Notes: a model not told the origin generated them from the sequence alone. DNA of 22,139 nt from CAZTGZ01 sp044339595 (GCA_044339595.1 JBIIVF010000026.1:1-22139); one strand, 5' to 3'. Numbered from the stretch's first letter, positions 1-7,091 are shown. Made by a program: numbers and translations.

Positions 1-459
1 CAAAAGATGATGATTATCCTCTCCAAAGGAACCCTGGAAAACGTATATGCTGCATTTGTCTTGGCCAATGGAGCACGCATGGAAGGGATCAAGGCAGAAA
101 TATTTTTTACCTTTTTTGGATTAGAGGCCGTTCACAGTAAGAAACTGGAACAACTCCACGTGGCAACAGTTGGAAACCCTGCCATGCACATTCCTACCAT
201 GTTAGGAGGATTACCCGGTATGGAAGCATTGGCCAGCGCCATGATGAAAAAGGAAATGGAAAAAATAGACATGCCCGATGTACCTGAATTCTTAGAAATT
301 CTCACTGCATCTGGTGTTAAGATGTGGGCCTGCAAATTGGCCATGGATATGTTCCATTACAAAAAATCCGACCTTTATGAAGGGGTAGAAGATGTGATTA
401 CCGTGGGTGATTTTTATAACAAGAGCGCCGGCGAAGGGGTGCACATGTTGTTCATCTGA
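1..459 (+). CDS. DsrE/DsrF/DrsH-like family protein (5' end outside window)
   Basis: The reading frame is already open at the first base (two codons precede the first ATG at 7), so the true start probably lies a few codons outside the window; the visible part is about 152 residues. The sequence fits the DsrE/DsrF/DrsH-like (peroxiredoxin-related) family: an N-terminal beta strand ending in SKG, then the NGARMEG stretch, the FFTFFGLEAV strand, the LLGGLPG-like loop and a C-terminal region with a single conserved-looking Cys in MWACKLA and the ending VGDFY. Family members are small cytosolic proteins linked to sulfur transfer or reactive sulfur handling; the precise reaction is not known and I do not infer one. 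The gene converges on the LysR gene across a perfect hairpin. The family call is fairly secure; the physiological role is not. Confidence 0.8.
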   Translation, partial: QKMMIILSKGTLENVYAAFVLANGARMEGIKAEIFFTFFGLEAVHSKKLEQLHVATVGNPAMHIPTMLGGLPGMEALASAMMKKEMEKIDMPDVPEFLEILTASGVKMWACKLAMDMFHYKKSDLYEGVEDVITVGDFYNKSAGEGVHMLFI

Positions 460-467
460 TGAGAAAA

Positions 468-506
468 TCATTTGGGGTCTATTGCATCAGCAAAGACCCC
501 AAATGA
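468..506. terminator. Bidirectional terminator between the DsrE-like and LysR genes
   Basis: A perfect 13-bp inverted repeat (468-480 with 494-506) has a 13-nt loop. It starts 9 nt after the DsrE-like stop codon, and its plus-strand arm is followed by a short T-rich stretch. An A-rich run lies on the other side, so it can also serve the minus-strand LysR gene, which ends at 556. Confidence 0.8.
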
Positions 507-555
507 CTTTATTGGCTGTTCGTTTAAGGCCGTCCGGCATAGAGCGTTTCAAATT

Positions 556-1479
556 TTAATACCGCTCTACCCATTCAAATTTTCCCTGTATAATTCGCTG
601 CTTTTCCTTTCTCAAATAATCTAAATAGGCAGTGGCAACAGGAGATGGGTTTTTATCTTTTAGCCAAATCAAGTACCAGGTAGATTTGATAGGGAATCCT
701 TTTACGGGAATGATTTGAAGCTGGCCATTTTCCAATTCATTTTTGATTCCGATCAAAGGCATGATCGAATAACCCAATCCTGCAATTACGGCCTGTTTCA
801 CCGCCTCATTGCTGGTGAGCTCCATCTTCTTTACCACAGGAACATTGTTTCTTTTGATAAATTTCTCCATCACATGACGAGTCCCGGACCCTTGTTCGCG
901 ATAGATGAGCGGAATATTTTCAAAAATCCTTTTATCATACGGTCTCTTGGCAAATTTTTTCTCCTGGTTGCTTACCACAAACAATTTGTTTTGCATCAGC
1001 TCCACCTTGTCAATTCGCAAATTTTCAGGCAATACGCTGACCAATGAAAAATCCACTTCATTTTTTTCCAGACTGGTCAGTACCTGTGCTTTGTTTGTTA
1101 CATCCAACAAAAGCTCAACGCCTTGATGTTGTTTCATAAAATCAGTCAAAAAGTAGGGGGCAATGTATTTCCCGGTTGAAACAACGGATACTTTAAGTTT
1201 ACCCGTTAATTGCCCCCGATGTGCATGCATCTTAAAGTTGATGGCATATACTTCTGTCAGAATTTTTTCGGCTGCTTCTGCGATATCATACCCAAAATCT
1301 GTTACGAAAACTCTTTTATTAACCACCTCAATCAGCGGAATATCAAATTGGTCTTGAAAGTTTTTAAGCTGAATAGAGGCTGCCGGTTGAGTTAAATGCA
1401 ATTCATCCGCCGCCTTGGTAACACTGCCGGTTTGTACCACCTTCAGAAAAATGCGCAATTGGTTCAGGGTAATATTCAT
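556..1479 (-). CDS. LysR-family transcriptional regulator, CbbR/CmpR-like
   Basis: This is a 307-aa LysR-type regulator. An N-terminal winged helix-turn-helix (about residues 1-65, with GSVTKAADELHLTQPAAS) is followed by a two-lobed substrate-binding domain. Within that domain, STGKYIAPYFL, REQGSGTRHVMEKF and LTSNEAVKQAVIAGLGYSIMPL closely follow the pattern of the CbbR/CmpR/RbcR group, which senses carbon-status metabolites and controls CO2 fixation or inorganic carbon uptake genes. I chose the ATG at 1479 because the conserved domain starts there; the in-frame ATG at 1506 adds nine residues outside the fold and falls in the promoter. A TAATTTTG box lies 24 nt upstream. The gene is divergent from the small ORF and SbtA-like permease, as expected for a LysR regulator and its target. 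The subgroup comes from motif recall, not an alignment. Confidence 0.88.
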   Translation of the reverse strand: MNITLNQLRIFLKVVQTGSVTKAADELHLTQPAASIQLKNFQDQFDIPLIEVVNKRVFVTDFGYDIAEAAEKILTEVYAINFKMHAHRGQLTGKLKVSVVSTGKYIAPYFLTDFMKQHQGVELLLDVTNKAQVLTSLEKNEVDFSLVSVLPENLRIDKVELMQNKLFVVSNQEKKFAKRPYDKRIFENIPLIYREQGSGTRHVMEKFIKRNNVPVVKKMELTSNEAVKQAVIAGLGYSIMPLIGIKNELENGQLQIIPVKGFPIKSTWYLIWLKDKNPSPVATAYLDYLRKEKQRIIQGKFEWVERY

Positions 1480-1503
1480 AAATTTTATTAATGCTAAACA
1501 TTG

Positions 1504-1511
1504 CAAAATTA
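1504..1511 (-). promoter_or_regulatory. Bacteroidota -7 box for the LysR gene
   Basis: The minus strand reads TAATTTTG, an exact match to the Bacteroidota -7 consensus TAnnTTTG, 24 nt before the chosen start codon. No convincing -33 TTG was found at the usual spacing. Confidence 0.45.
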
Positions 1512-1666
1512 GATAATAACTTATGATGTACTTTGTTCAATTTTGCAGCGTTGAAAACAATTAGAAAAAGAACCATCCGAATGATCCGGTCTTTGGAGAA
1601 ATCATTTAAACAGAAATCGCCTTTGCTCAAGGATTCAATTCTGATACGAATGCCAAACCCGTTTTT

Positions 1667-1682
1667 TAACCTTTCAAGGTAA
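1667..1682. promoter_or_regulatory. Dyad symmetry, candidate LysR operator
   Basis: An imperfect 16-bp dyad has the core ACCTT-TC-AAGGT (1669-1680) and an outer T/A pair. It lies in the gap between the LysR gene and the permease genes, about 16 bp before the possible GTG of the small ORF at 1699. LysR regulators bind dyads with T and A at the ends, so this is a plausible site; nothing proves binding. Confidence 0.3.
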
Positions 1683-1698
1683 TAAAATATTCAATAGC

Positions 1699-1863
1699 GT
1701 GAAAAATCATCTCTTTTCTACCTGCTTTATGCTTAGTGCCTTAATAAGCATGGCCATAGCCTTTGATACAGACGACTTTTTGACTGCCGAATTGCTAAAA
1801 GGCATTTCATTGATTTTGATTGTAGTAGCTATGAAAAGGCTTCAACCTAAAGGTGTACTTTGA
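1699..1863 (+). CDS. Possible small membrane protein (54 aa)
   Basis: A short frame from GTG (1699) to TGA (1861-1863) reads MKNHLFSTCFMLSALISM... It has a hydrophobic N-terminal stretch (about residues 5-21), an acidic patch (DTDDF), a second hydrophobic stretch (LLKGISLILIVVAM) and a basic tail. That two-helix hairpin pattern with a positive end is typical of genuine tiny membrane proteins and unlikely in random intergenic DNA. An in-frame ATG exists 10 codons in, but starting there would cut the first hydrophobic helix. A strong hairpin follows the stop. I do not recognise a family and cannot exclude a chance frame. Confidence 0.4.
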   Translation: MKNHLFSTCFMLSALISMAIAFDTDDFLTAELLKGISLILIVVAMKRLQPKGVL

Positions 1864-1868
1864 ACTGC

Positions 1869-1913
1869 GGACAAGCGACCCACAGGATATTAATACCTGT
1901 GGTCGCAACGTCC
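1869..1913. terminator. Strong hairpin after the small ORF, possibly a terminator
   Basis: A long imperfect inverted repeat has outer arms GGAC/GTCC (1869-1872, 1910-1913) and inner arms 1875-1886 with 1896-1906 (11 pairs, one bulged C) around an AT-rich 9-nt loop. It begins 5 nt after the stop of the putative 54-aa ORF. No T-run follows, so it could be a terminator, an mRNA-stabilising hairpin or a regulator site. Confidence 0.4.
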
Positions 1914-2032
1914 AAATTTATAAAACCCGGATGCTGAGCAGCAAGTGTCATTCAGCGAAACCACTTCATCAGACCTGGTAAATTCAATTTTAAAAAACAG
2001 AGAATACATTCAATCTATAAAACATGGAAAGG

Positions 2033-2045
2033 CCTCATTATGAGG
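2033..2045. promoter_or_regulatory. 13-bp palindrome upstream of the SbtA-partner gene
   Basis: Perfect palindrome CCTCAT-T-ATGAGG, 29 bp before the preferred start at 2075. It would be coding if the longer frame from 2024 were used, which is one reason to prefer the later start. It may be an operator or a leader structure. Confidence 0.3.
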
Positions 2046-2074
2046 TAGAATTAAGATTACTTAACCTAAAAAAA

Positions 2075-2359
2075 ATGAAAAAACACAACATCCAACTCAT
2101 CGAAGGAAACTTCACCGCGCAAAATGCCCACGATCTCTTGTTTGAGTTATTGGCTCAAAAAATCAATTATCACCGAATCCGGAAATTCAACAATGAAGAA
2201 AGATTTGGATCTGACAATGATCATTCGGAGAAAAGAATCAAGGCCCTGATCGAAGAAAAAGAAACGCTCCTTCGCTGGCTGAATGGCCTGGACCAAAATG
2301 AAATCATTCATATCAAAGGAAGCATACAACTCGAAGTTGAAATAGAGGTAGTCGCATAA
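2075..2359 (+). CDS. Unrecognised 94-aa protein coupled to the SbtA-like permease
   Basis: A small, soluble, charged protein with no signal peptide or membrane helix. It opens with a strand-like KHNIQLIEGNF, continues with a helix (TAQNAHDLLFELLAQKINYH), a basic segment with NNEERFG, a lysine/glutamate-rich helix (KRIKALIEEKETLLRWL) and a final beta strand (IQLEVEIEVV). The ATG at 2075 follows an A-rich stretch and begins at the conserved-looking core; the ATG at 2024 would add 17 unlike residues across a palindrome. Its stop codon overlaps the permease start by one base (TAATG), so the two are translationally coupled. Similar short proteins occur in Bacteroidota without assigned function. 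It sits where SbtB, the PII-like partner of SbtA, is expected, but I see no PII-type sequence signature. The gene is real; its function is unknown. Confidence 0.75.
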   Translation: MKKHNIQLIEGNFTAQNAHDLLFELLAQKINYHRIRKFNNEERFGSDNDHSEKRIKALIEEKETLLRWLNGLDQNEIIHIKGSIQLEVEIEVVA

Positions 2360-3330
2360 TGGAATTTCAAGTTCTCATTAAAAACCTTACCAACCCTACG
2401 CTCTTATTATTTTTGTTGGGGATTATTGCCACCCGCTTAAAAAGCGACCTTGAAATCCCGGAAAGCAGCAGTAAGTTTATCTCTCTTTATTTATTGTTTG
2501 CCATTGGATTTAAAGGAGGGCAAGAACTCGCCCACAGCGGATTCAATCAAGAAATTGTTCATTCTTTACTCTTTGGGTTGGTGCTGGCCTCATGCATTCC
2601 GCTTTACACCTTTTTTATTCTGAAAAGAAAACTAAATGTCAGCGATGCAGGTGCCGTTGCCGCCTCGTATGGTTCGGTAAGTGCTGTGACCTTTGTGGCA
2701 GCAGTAACTTTTCTGGAAATGCAAAAAATTGTTTCAGGCGGTCACATGGTGGCTGTGATGGCATTGATGGAATCGCCCGCCATTATAGTTGGGGTCATTC
2801 TGCTAAAACATTTCGACAAAGATGGGAGCAATAAAGAAAAAGTTAGCTTAAAATCGGTCGTCCATCACTCCTTCACCAACGGAAGTGTGCTCATGATATT
2901 GGGAAGTTTGGTCATAGGTTTAATTGCCGACACCAAGCAGGCTGAAGGCATCAAACCCTTTACAACCGACATTTTCAAAGGATTTTTGGCCATCTTTTTA
3001 TTAGAGATGGGTATGGTTACTGCCAGGCGCTTTTCAGCATTTCGGCAATACGGTTGGTTTGTGACCTTCTTTGCCATCCTGATTCCGGCCATCAATGGTT
3101 GTGTTGTGGCCTATTTGAGTCAATATATAACTCCCGATATCGGAAACCGTTTTATTTTTGCCATACTTGCAGCCAGTGCTTCCTATATTGCTGTGCCTGC
3201 CGCCATGCGTTTAGCGGCACCTGATGCAGACCCCGGCCTTTATATCCCCATGGCCTTAGGTGTCACATTCCCCTTTAATATCACGATTGGAATGCCCTTG
3301 TATTTTTTAATTGTGAATTATTTTGGATAG
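2359..3330 (+). CDS. sbtA: SbtA-type sodium-dependent bicarbonate permease
   Basis: A 323-aa integral membrane protein with about ten hydrophobic segments in an inverted-repeat layout. The opening (NPTLLLFLLGIIATRLKSDLEIP), the FAIGFKGG turn, the AASYGSVSAVTFVAA segment and the later AASASYIAVPAAMR segment match the sodium-dependent bicarbonate transporter family (SbtA, formerly DUF897). Cyanobacterial SbtA imports bicarbonate with sodium across the inner membrane; in other phyla the substrate is often assumed, not shown. The start overlaps the stop of the upstream small gene by one base. A CbbR/CmpR-like LysR gene lies divergently upstream and a beta-carbonic anhydrase gene lies about 18 kb away, both fitting inorganic carbon handling. 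No obvious terminator with a T-run follows; a weak GGGGC/GCCCC hairpin lies at 3368-3382. Confidence 0.85.
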   Translation: MEFQVLIKNLTNPTLLLFLLGIIATRLKSDLEIPESSSKFISLYLLFAIGFKGGQELAHSGFNQEIVHSLLFGLVLASCIPLYTFFILKRKLNVSDAGAVAASYGSVSAVTFVAAVTFLEMQKIVSGGHMVAVMALMESPAIIVGVILLKHFDKDGSNKEKVSLKSVVHHSFTNGSVLMILGSLVIGLIADTKQAEGIKPFTTDIFKGFLAIFLLEMGMVTARRFSAFRQYGWFVTFFAILIPAINGCVVAYLSQYITPDIGNRFIFAILAASASYIAVPAAMRLAAPDADPGLYIPMALGVTFPFNITIGMPLYFLIVNYFG

Positions 3331-3515
3331 CGCTTAATACCATCCCTTAGCAACAAAAACTTATAAGGGGGCATCGAGCCCCTGAGAAGTTTACTCAAAT
3401 GCAGAAATTCTGGTGTATGAATGCCCGATGGAAAATGGATTTAAAAAATATTGAACCAATCGGTGAAGGTTGTTCAAGGAAATAATTTATGCCTTCTAAC
3501 TTTGTAAGGCTGCTC

Positions 3516-3586
3516 CCCTGATGTCGTTCTCGATACAGCGTTTCCCTCCGCAGGCTGCGGGACGCTTACTCGAACTGACATCAGGG
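3516..3586. repeat. Dispersed intergenic inverted repeat, copy A
   Basis: Perfect 10-bp outer arms (3516-3525 with 3577-3586) enclose further partial pairing and the family core TTCTCGATACAGCGTTTCCC (3527-3546), which is also found near 13630 and 14935. This copy has a GC-rich centre and the reverse arm GGGACGCTTACTCGAAC. A non-coding, hairpin-forming repeat. Confidence 0.75.
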
Positions 3587-3781
3587 CGAAACGCTCGTCA
3601 CTTCGAGTAACGCCCTTGTACAATCTTGAAAATTCTATTCTGATGCTCAAAGAGATGTATCAAGAAGGACATGAACCTGCTTCGTATCAGCAGCCCGACG
3701 AATGATTAGGTAAATAAAGTGCAATTGATGCGGTAACATTTCTAAATTCTAATTTCTAACTTCAAAAACCACCCGCTTGCC

Positions 3782-3789
3782 TATTTTTG
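3782..3789 (+). promoter_or_regulatory. -7 box for tyrS and its operon
   Basis: TATTTTTG matches TAnnTTTG exactly and ends 17 nt before the chosen tyrS ATG at 3807. This also argues against the alternative TTG start at 3777, which lies upstream of the box. Confidence 0.5.
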
Positions 3790-3806
3790 CTGAGAACAAA
3801 ATTGCT

Positions 3807-5102
3807 ATGTCGTTTACACCCAATTTCAATTTAATAGAAGAGCTAAAATGGCGCGGATTGTTTCAACAGGATATCCCGGGAACGGAAGATTTGTTGATGA
3901 AAGAACAAGTGCGCGGATATGTTGGGTTTGACCCCACTGCTGATTCACTTCACATAGGAAACTTTGTGCCTATAACCTTGTTGATGCATCTGCAAAGAGC
4001 GGGTCATATTCCCATTGCATTGGTGGGTGGTGCCACCGGTATGGTGGGCGATCCATCCGGAAAAAAAAGTGAAAGGAGCTTTTTAGATGAAGAGACCATT
4101 CACCACAACCTGAGCTGTCAAAAGAAACAGTTGGAAAAATTTCTTGACTTCAGTCATCCTGTGAATCCTGCGAAAATGGTGAACAACCACGATTGGTTCA
4201 AAAATATGGGATTTCTCGAATTCATACGAGATGTGGGTAAACACATCACGGTTAACTATATGATGGCCAAAGATTCTGTCAAATCCAGACTTGAAACGGG
4301 CATCAGTTTTACAGAATTTACCTATCAATTGGTACAAGGATATGATTTCTTCCATTTGTACACACAAGAAGGCTGTAAACTTCAAATGGGCGGCAGCGAT
4401 CAGTGGGGAAACATTACCACCGGCGTTGAGTTGATCCGAAGAAAAGCGGATGGAGAGTCGTATGCACTCACCGCACCACTCGTAACCAAGGCCGACGGAT
4501 CTAAATTCGGCAAATCTGAAGGAGGAAATATTTGGCTTGACAAAGAAAAGACATCTCCTTACAAATTTTATCAGTTTTGGCTCAACACGAGCGATGAAGA
4601 TGCTGCGCGTTATATCCGTTTGTTTAGCATGTTAAACCGTGAAGAAATCGAAAGTATCATCGCCATTCATGCCGAGGCACCTCATCTTCGAAACCTCCAA
4701 AAGGCGTTGGCTAAAGACATCACCATTCGAGTGCATTCACAGGAAGATTACGACAATGCTGTGGAAGCCTCGGAAATATTATTCGGCCAGTCTACCTCTG
4801 CATCCCTCAGAAAATTGAGTGAAAATGATTTTCTGTCGGTATTTGAAGGAGTACCCTTAACAGAAGTGAATGAAGCTCTTGAAAACACAGGCATCATCGA
4901 TTTGTTGGTGAAGGTTGGTGGATTTTTAGCATCGAACGGTGAAGCTCGCAGAGCCTTGCAGGAAAACTCCATTTCCGTGAATAAGGAAAAGGTATCGGAT
5001 GCTTACATGATGAAAAACGAAGACCTTATCGGTGGCAAATATTTACTCCTTCAAAAGGGGAAGAAAAACTATTTCATCCTGAAAGTGGTTCTCAATGCAT
5101 AA
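3807..5102 (+). CDS. tyrS: Tyrosyl-tRNA synthetase
   Basis: A 431-aa class I aminoacyl-tRNA synthetase that charges tRNA-Tyr with tyrosine in the cytosol. The HIGN signature is at residues 49-52 and the KFGKS loop at about 233-237; the tyrosine-site stretch QLVQGYDFFHL and the GGSDQWGN motif lie between them. The C-terminal end (about residues 365-431) is an S4-like RNA-binding domain (VGGFLASNGEARRAL, then SVNKEKVSD). Length and domain order are normal. The ATG at 3807 is preferred over an in-frame TTG at 3777 because it gives the usual N-terminus and follows a -7 box. It is first in a run of four closely spaced plus-strand genes; the next starts 6 nt after its stop. Assignment is secure. 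Confidence 0.97.
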   Translation: MSFTPNFNLIEELKWRGLFQQDIPGTEDLLMKEQVRGYVGFDPTADSLHIGNFVPITLLMHLQRAGHIPIALVGGATGMVGDPSGKKSERSFLDEETIHHNLSCQKKQLEKFLDFSHPVNPAKMVNNHDWFKNMGFLEFIRDVGKHITVNYMMAKDSVKSRLETGISFTEFTYQLVQGYDFFHLYTQEGCKLQMGGSDQWGNITTGVELIRRKADGESYALTAPLVTKADGSKFGKSEGGNIWLDKEKTSPYKFYQFWLNTSDEDAARYIRLFSMLNREEIESIIAIHAEAPHLRNLQKALAKDITIRVHSQEDYDNAVEASEILFGQSTSASLRKLSENDFLSVFEGVPLTEVNEALENTGIIDLLVKVGGFLASNGEARRALQENSISVNKEKVSDAYMMKNEDLIGGKYLLLQKGKKNYFILKVVLNA

Positions 5103-5108
5103 AACAAG

Positions 5109-5954
5109 ATGATCACCATAAATCCATCCGAAATACCGATTCCTAAATTGCATCATTATTTGCTCGGCTCCGTTGGTCCAAGACCTATATGCTTTGCCAG
5201 CACCATCGATGCCGAAGGAAACCGCAACCTAGCTCCTTTCAGCTTCTTTAATATTTTCGGCAGCAATCCGCCCATCGCTGTTTTCTCCCCCGCCAGAAGT
5301 GGACGCACCGGAGAAACCAAGCATACCCACGACAACGTGTTGGAAGTGCCTGAAGTGGTGATCAATGTGGTAACCTACGACATGGTTCATCAGATGAGCC
5401 TCACCAGCAGTCCGTATCCAAAAGGAGTCGATGAGTTTGTGAAAAGTGGTTTCACGCCTGTTCCATCTGAATTGATTAAGCCCTTCAGGGTGAAGGAATC
5501 ACCGGTTCAGATGGAATGTAAAGTATTGGAAGTAAAAGAGTTGGGCTCTGGCGGCGGTTCCGGAAATCTAATCATTTGCGAAGTCATCCGCATCCACATT
5601 AACGAGGGTGTGCTCAACGCCGAAGGACAAATTGATCAAAATAAAATTGACTTGGTAGCGCGCATGGGAGGGAATTTTTATTGCCGGGCCCATGGCGAAG
5701 CACTATTTGAAGTAGATAAACCTTTAACCACCACCGGAATTGGATTTGATCAACTTCCAAAGGAAATATTAAATAGTAAAATCCTCACCGGAAACGATCT
5801 GGGTATGCTCGCGAATGTGGAAACGTTGCCGACCGTGCTCCCCACTTCTATTCATCTTTACGAAAATAAAAGCATCGAAGAAAAACATCGCCTTGCCTCA
5901 GATTTGCTGAGTAAAGGTCATGTTCAGGATGCCTGGCAAGTACTTTTATCATAA
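5109..5954 (+). CDS. Flavin reductase-like FMN-binding protein
   Basis: A 281-aa protein with an N-terminal flavin reductase-like, FMN-binding split-barrel domain (about residues 10-200). The pattern GSVGPRPICFASTIDAEGNRNLAPFS... then FNIFGSNPPIAVFSPA is typical; it builds the FMN phosphate and isoalloxazine pocket in this family. The C-terminal 70 residues after RAHGEALFEV are an extension common in Bacteroidota relatives. Members either supply reduced flavin to oxygenases or bind FMN for unknown redox tasks; no substrate can be deduced. It lies 6 nt after tyrS and 4 nt before the next gene, so it is probably cotranscribed with tyrS. No signal peptide; cytosolic. Confidence 0.85.
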   Translation: MITINPSEIPIPKLHHYLLGSVGPRPICFASTIDAEGNRNLAPFSFFNIFGSNPPIAVFSPARSGRTGETKHTHDNVLEVPEVVINVVTYDMVHQMSLTSSPYPKGVDEFVKSGFTPVPSELIKPFRVKESPVQMECKVLEVKELGSGGGSGNLIICEVIRIHINEGVLNAEGQIDQNKIDLVARMGGNFYCRAHGEALFEVDKPLTTTGIGFDQLPKEILNSKILTGNDLGMLANVETLPTVLPTSIHLYENKSIEEKHRLASDLLSKGHVQDAWQVLLS

Positions 5955-5958
5955 CATC

Positions 5959-6501
5959 ATGAACCTGCGTATTTTTTTATTTAAACTTCTTGCTATCATC
6001 ATTTTAACCCTAAAATTGATGCTCATTTTTACTCCGGTTGTGCTCGCTTTGCGCGCTATGAGGGCCACAGATTTTTATTTTGTGGACGAAGTACAGGCTG
6101 CGTTGTTCATTTCTTTCGGCTTGGGCATGGCAGTGACCATCTACAACGCTTTTGAATTTGAAAACTTTCAACACCTTGATTTGACGCAATATCTGAAAAC
6201 GCATCAACATCACAGCACCCGGCTGTCTGATCAGGTAAGTGCGGAGAACCTGTTGCCATTCATAGAAAAAAAATCCATCGAAGCCGGTTACAAAATGGTC
6301 AGCAAATCTTCCGACAGCATCGAATTTGAGTTTAAATCACCCTATAAATTCAAAGACAAAGTGATGGTTCGTCTCAATGGTCATGACATTTTTATTAGCA
6401 GTAAACCCAAAAACAGATTCTGGCCCATTGATTTAGGCCGCAATTACAAAAACATTTTGAGCATGTTGCTTGTCATAAAGCAAATGCCTATTTCATCATG
6501 A
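5959..6501 (+). CDS. Small membrane protein of unknown function
   Basis: A 180-aa protein. The N-terminus has a long hydrophobic segment (about residues 8-33) followed by RAMRATDFYFVDE and a second hydrophobic segment (about 45-62), then a roughly 115-residue soluble tail. The tail has strand-like, charged segments (SIEFEFKSPYKFKDKVMVRL, then HDIFISSKPKNRFWPIDLG), ending in a helix. I do not recognise the family. The ATG at 5959 is chosen because it begins the hydrophobic domain 4 nt after the preceding stop; the longer frame from 5920 would overlap the flavin reductase gene. Its last codons overlap the next gene by 4 nt (ATGA), so the two are probably translated together. Context suggests a flavin or redox link, but that is only inference. 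Confidence 0.75.
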   Translation: MNLRIFLFKLLAIIILTLKLMLIFTPVVLALRAMRATDFYFVDEVQAALFISFGLGMAVTIYNAFEFENFQHLDLTQYLKTHQHHSTRLSDQVSAENLLPFIEKKSIEAGYKMVSKSSDSIEFEFKSPYKFKDKVMVRLNGHDIFISSKPKNRFWPIDLGRNYKNILSMLLVIKQMPISS

Positions 6502-7091
6502 CCAAAGTAACCATACTTTCCGGATCATCAAGACCCGGAAATAATACCCTGCGTGTATCAAGAGCTATTCATAGAATTTGCCTAGAACACGGTGCCACCG
6601 CCGAAATAATCGATTTTAAAGAATACGATATTCCTTTCCCGAATGGTGGACATGTAGATCCCAATAACCTAACTCCATTCCAACACAAACTGATCAGCCA
6701 TTGGCGCACGTCAAACCTGGTCTTTGTTGTTAGTCCTGAATACAATTGGTTTCCAAGTGCCGAAATCATCAATATGATCCATCAACTAGGCACACACACT
6801 TTTAAAGATCTCTTCGAACACAAGGTATTTGCAACTACAGGTGTTTCCACCGGCCGAGGGGGTAGAATGCCTGCAGTTCAGCTCAGCTATGTATTGGATA
6901 AAATCATCAACGTTTTTGAGACCGATTCCATCACCTGTCCAAAAAAGTTTGAATCTCAATTTTCGACAAGAACACTTGATGAAAATGGGAATAGCCTTGG
7001 CAATGCAGAATATGACCTCGGAATTACAAAGTACGTGGACTACTCGCTACAACTAGCCAAAAGATGGTCTGCTGAGGATGTTGGTTCATAG
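6498..7091 (+). CDS. NADPH-dependent FMN reductase family protein
   Basis: A 197-aa flavodoxin-like protein of the NADPH-dependent FMN reductase (FMN_red) family. The phosphate loop is GSSRPGNNT near residue 9; the second flavin-contact motif is VVSPEYNWFPS (around residues 77-87), and the third is the TTGVSTGRGG loop (around 114). Such enzymes use NAD(P)H to reduce FMN, quinones or azo/nitro compounds; the physiological acceptor here is unknown. The start codon lies inside the stop of the upstream membrane protein gene (4-nt overlap). It is the last gene of the four-gene tyrS run; the next gene starts 60 nt later with its own leader structure. Confidence 0.88.
   Translation: MTKVTILSGSSRPGNNTLRVSRAIHRICLEHGATAEIIDFKEYDIPFPNGGHVDPNNLTPFQHKLISHWRTSNLVFVVSPEYNWFPSAEIINMIHQLGTHTFKDLFEHKVFATTGVSTGRGGRMPAVQLSYVLDKIINVFETDSITCPKKFESQFSTRTLDENGNSLGNAEYDLGITKYVDYSLQLAKRWSAEDVGS

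Larger units (their letters stand above)
3331..3806. other. 476-bp gap between the permease gene and tyrS
   Basis: This holds a weak hairpin (3368-3382), a copy of the dispersed inverted repeat (3516-3586) with related GC-rich sequence after it to about 3630, and the tyrS promoter box. Two very short frames (3399-3485, 28 aa; 3643-3705, 20 aa) have no supporting signal. Otherwise nothing recognised. Confidence 0.5.

Noticed and set aside
1403..1630. 75-aa minus-strand frame at the LysR start
   Set aside because: It overlaps the conserved helix-turn-helix in another frame and crosses the promoter box.
2024..2074. Longer start of the 94-aa gene at ATG 2024
   Set aside because: The added 17 residues look unlike the core and cover the palindrome at 2033-2045; the A-rich stretch before 2075 is a better start context.
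3399..3485. 28-aa frame in the gap before tyrS
   Set aside because: Too short, no homology recalled and no start or context signal.
3643..3705. 20-aa frame in the gap before tyrS, ending SYQQPDE
   Set aside because: It reads like a gene tail, but no upstream part is visible and it may be chance.
3777..3806. TTG start of tyrS at 3777
   Set aside because: It lies upstream of the -7 box at 3782-3789 and adds residues not typical of TyrS.
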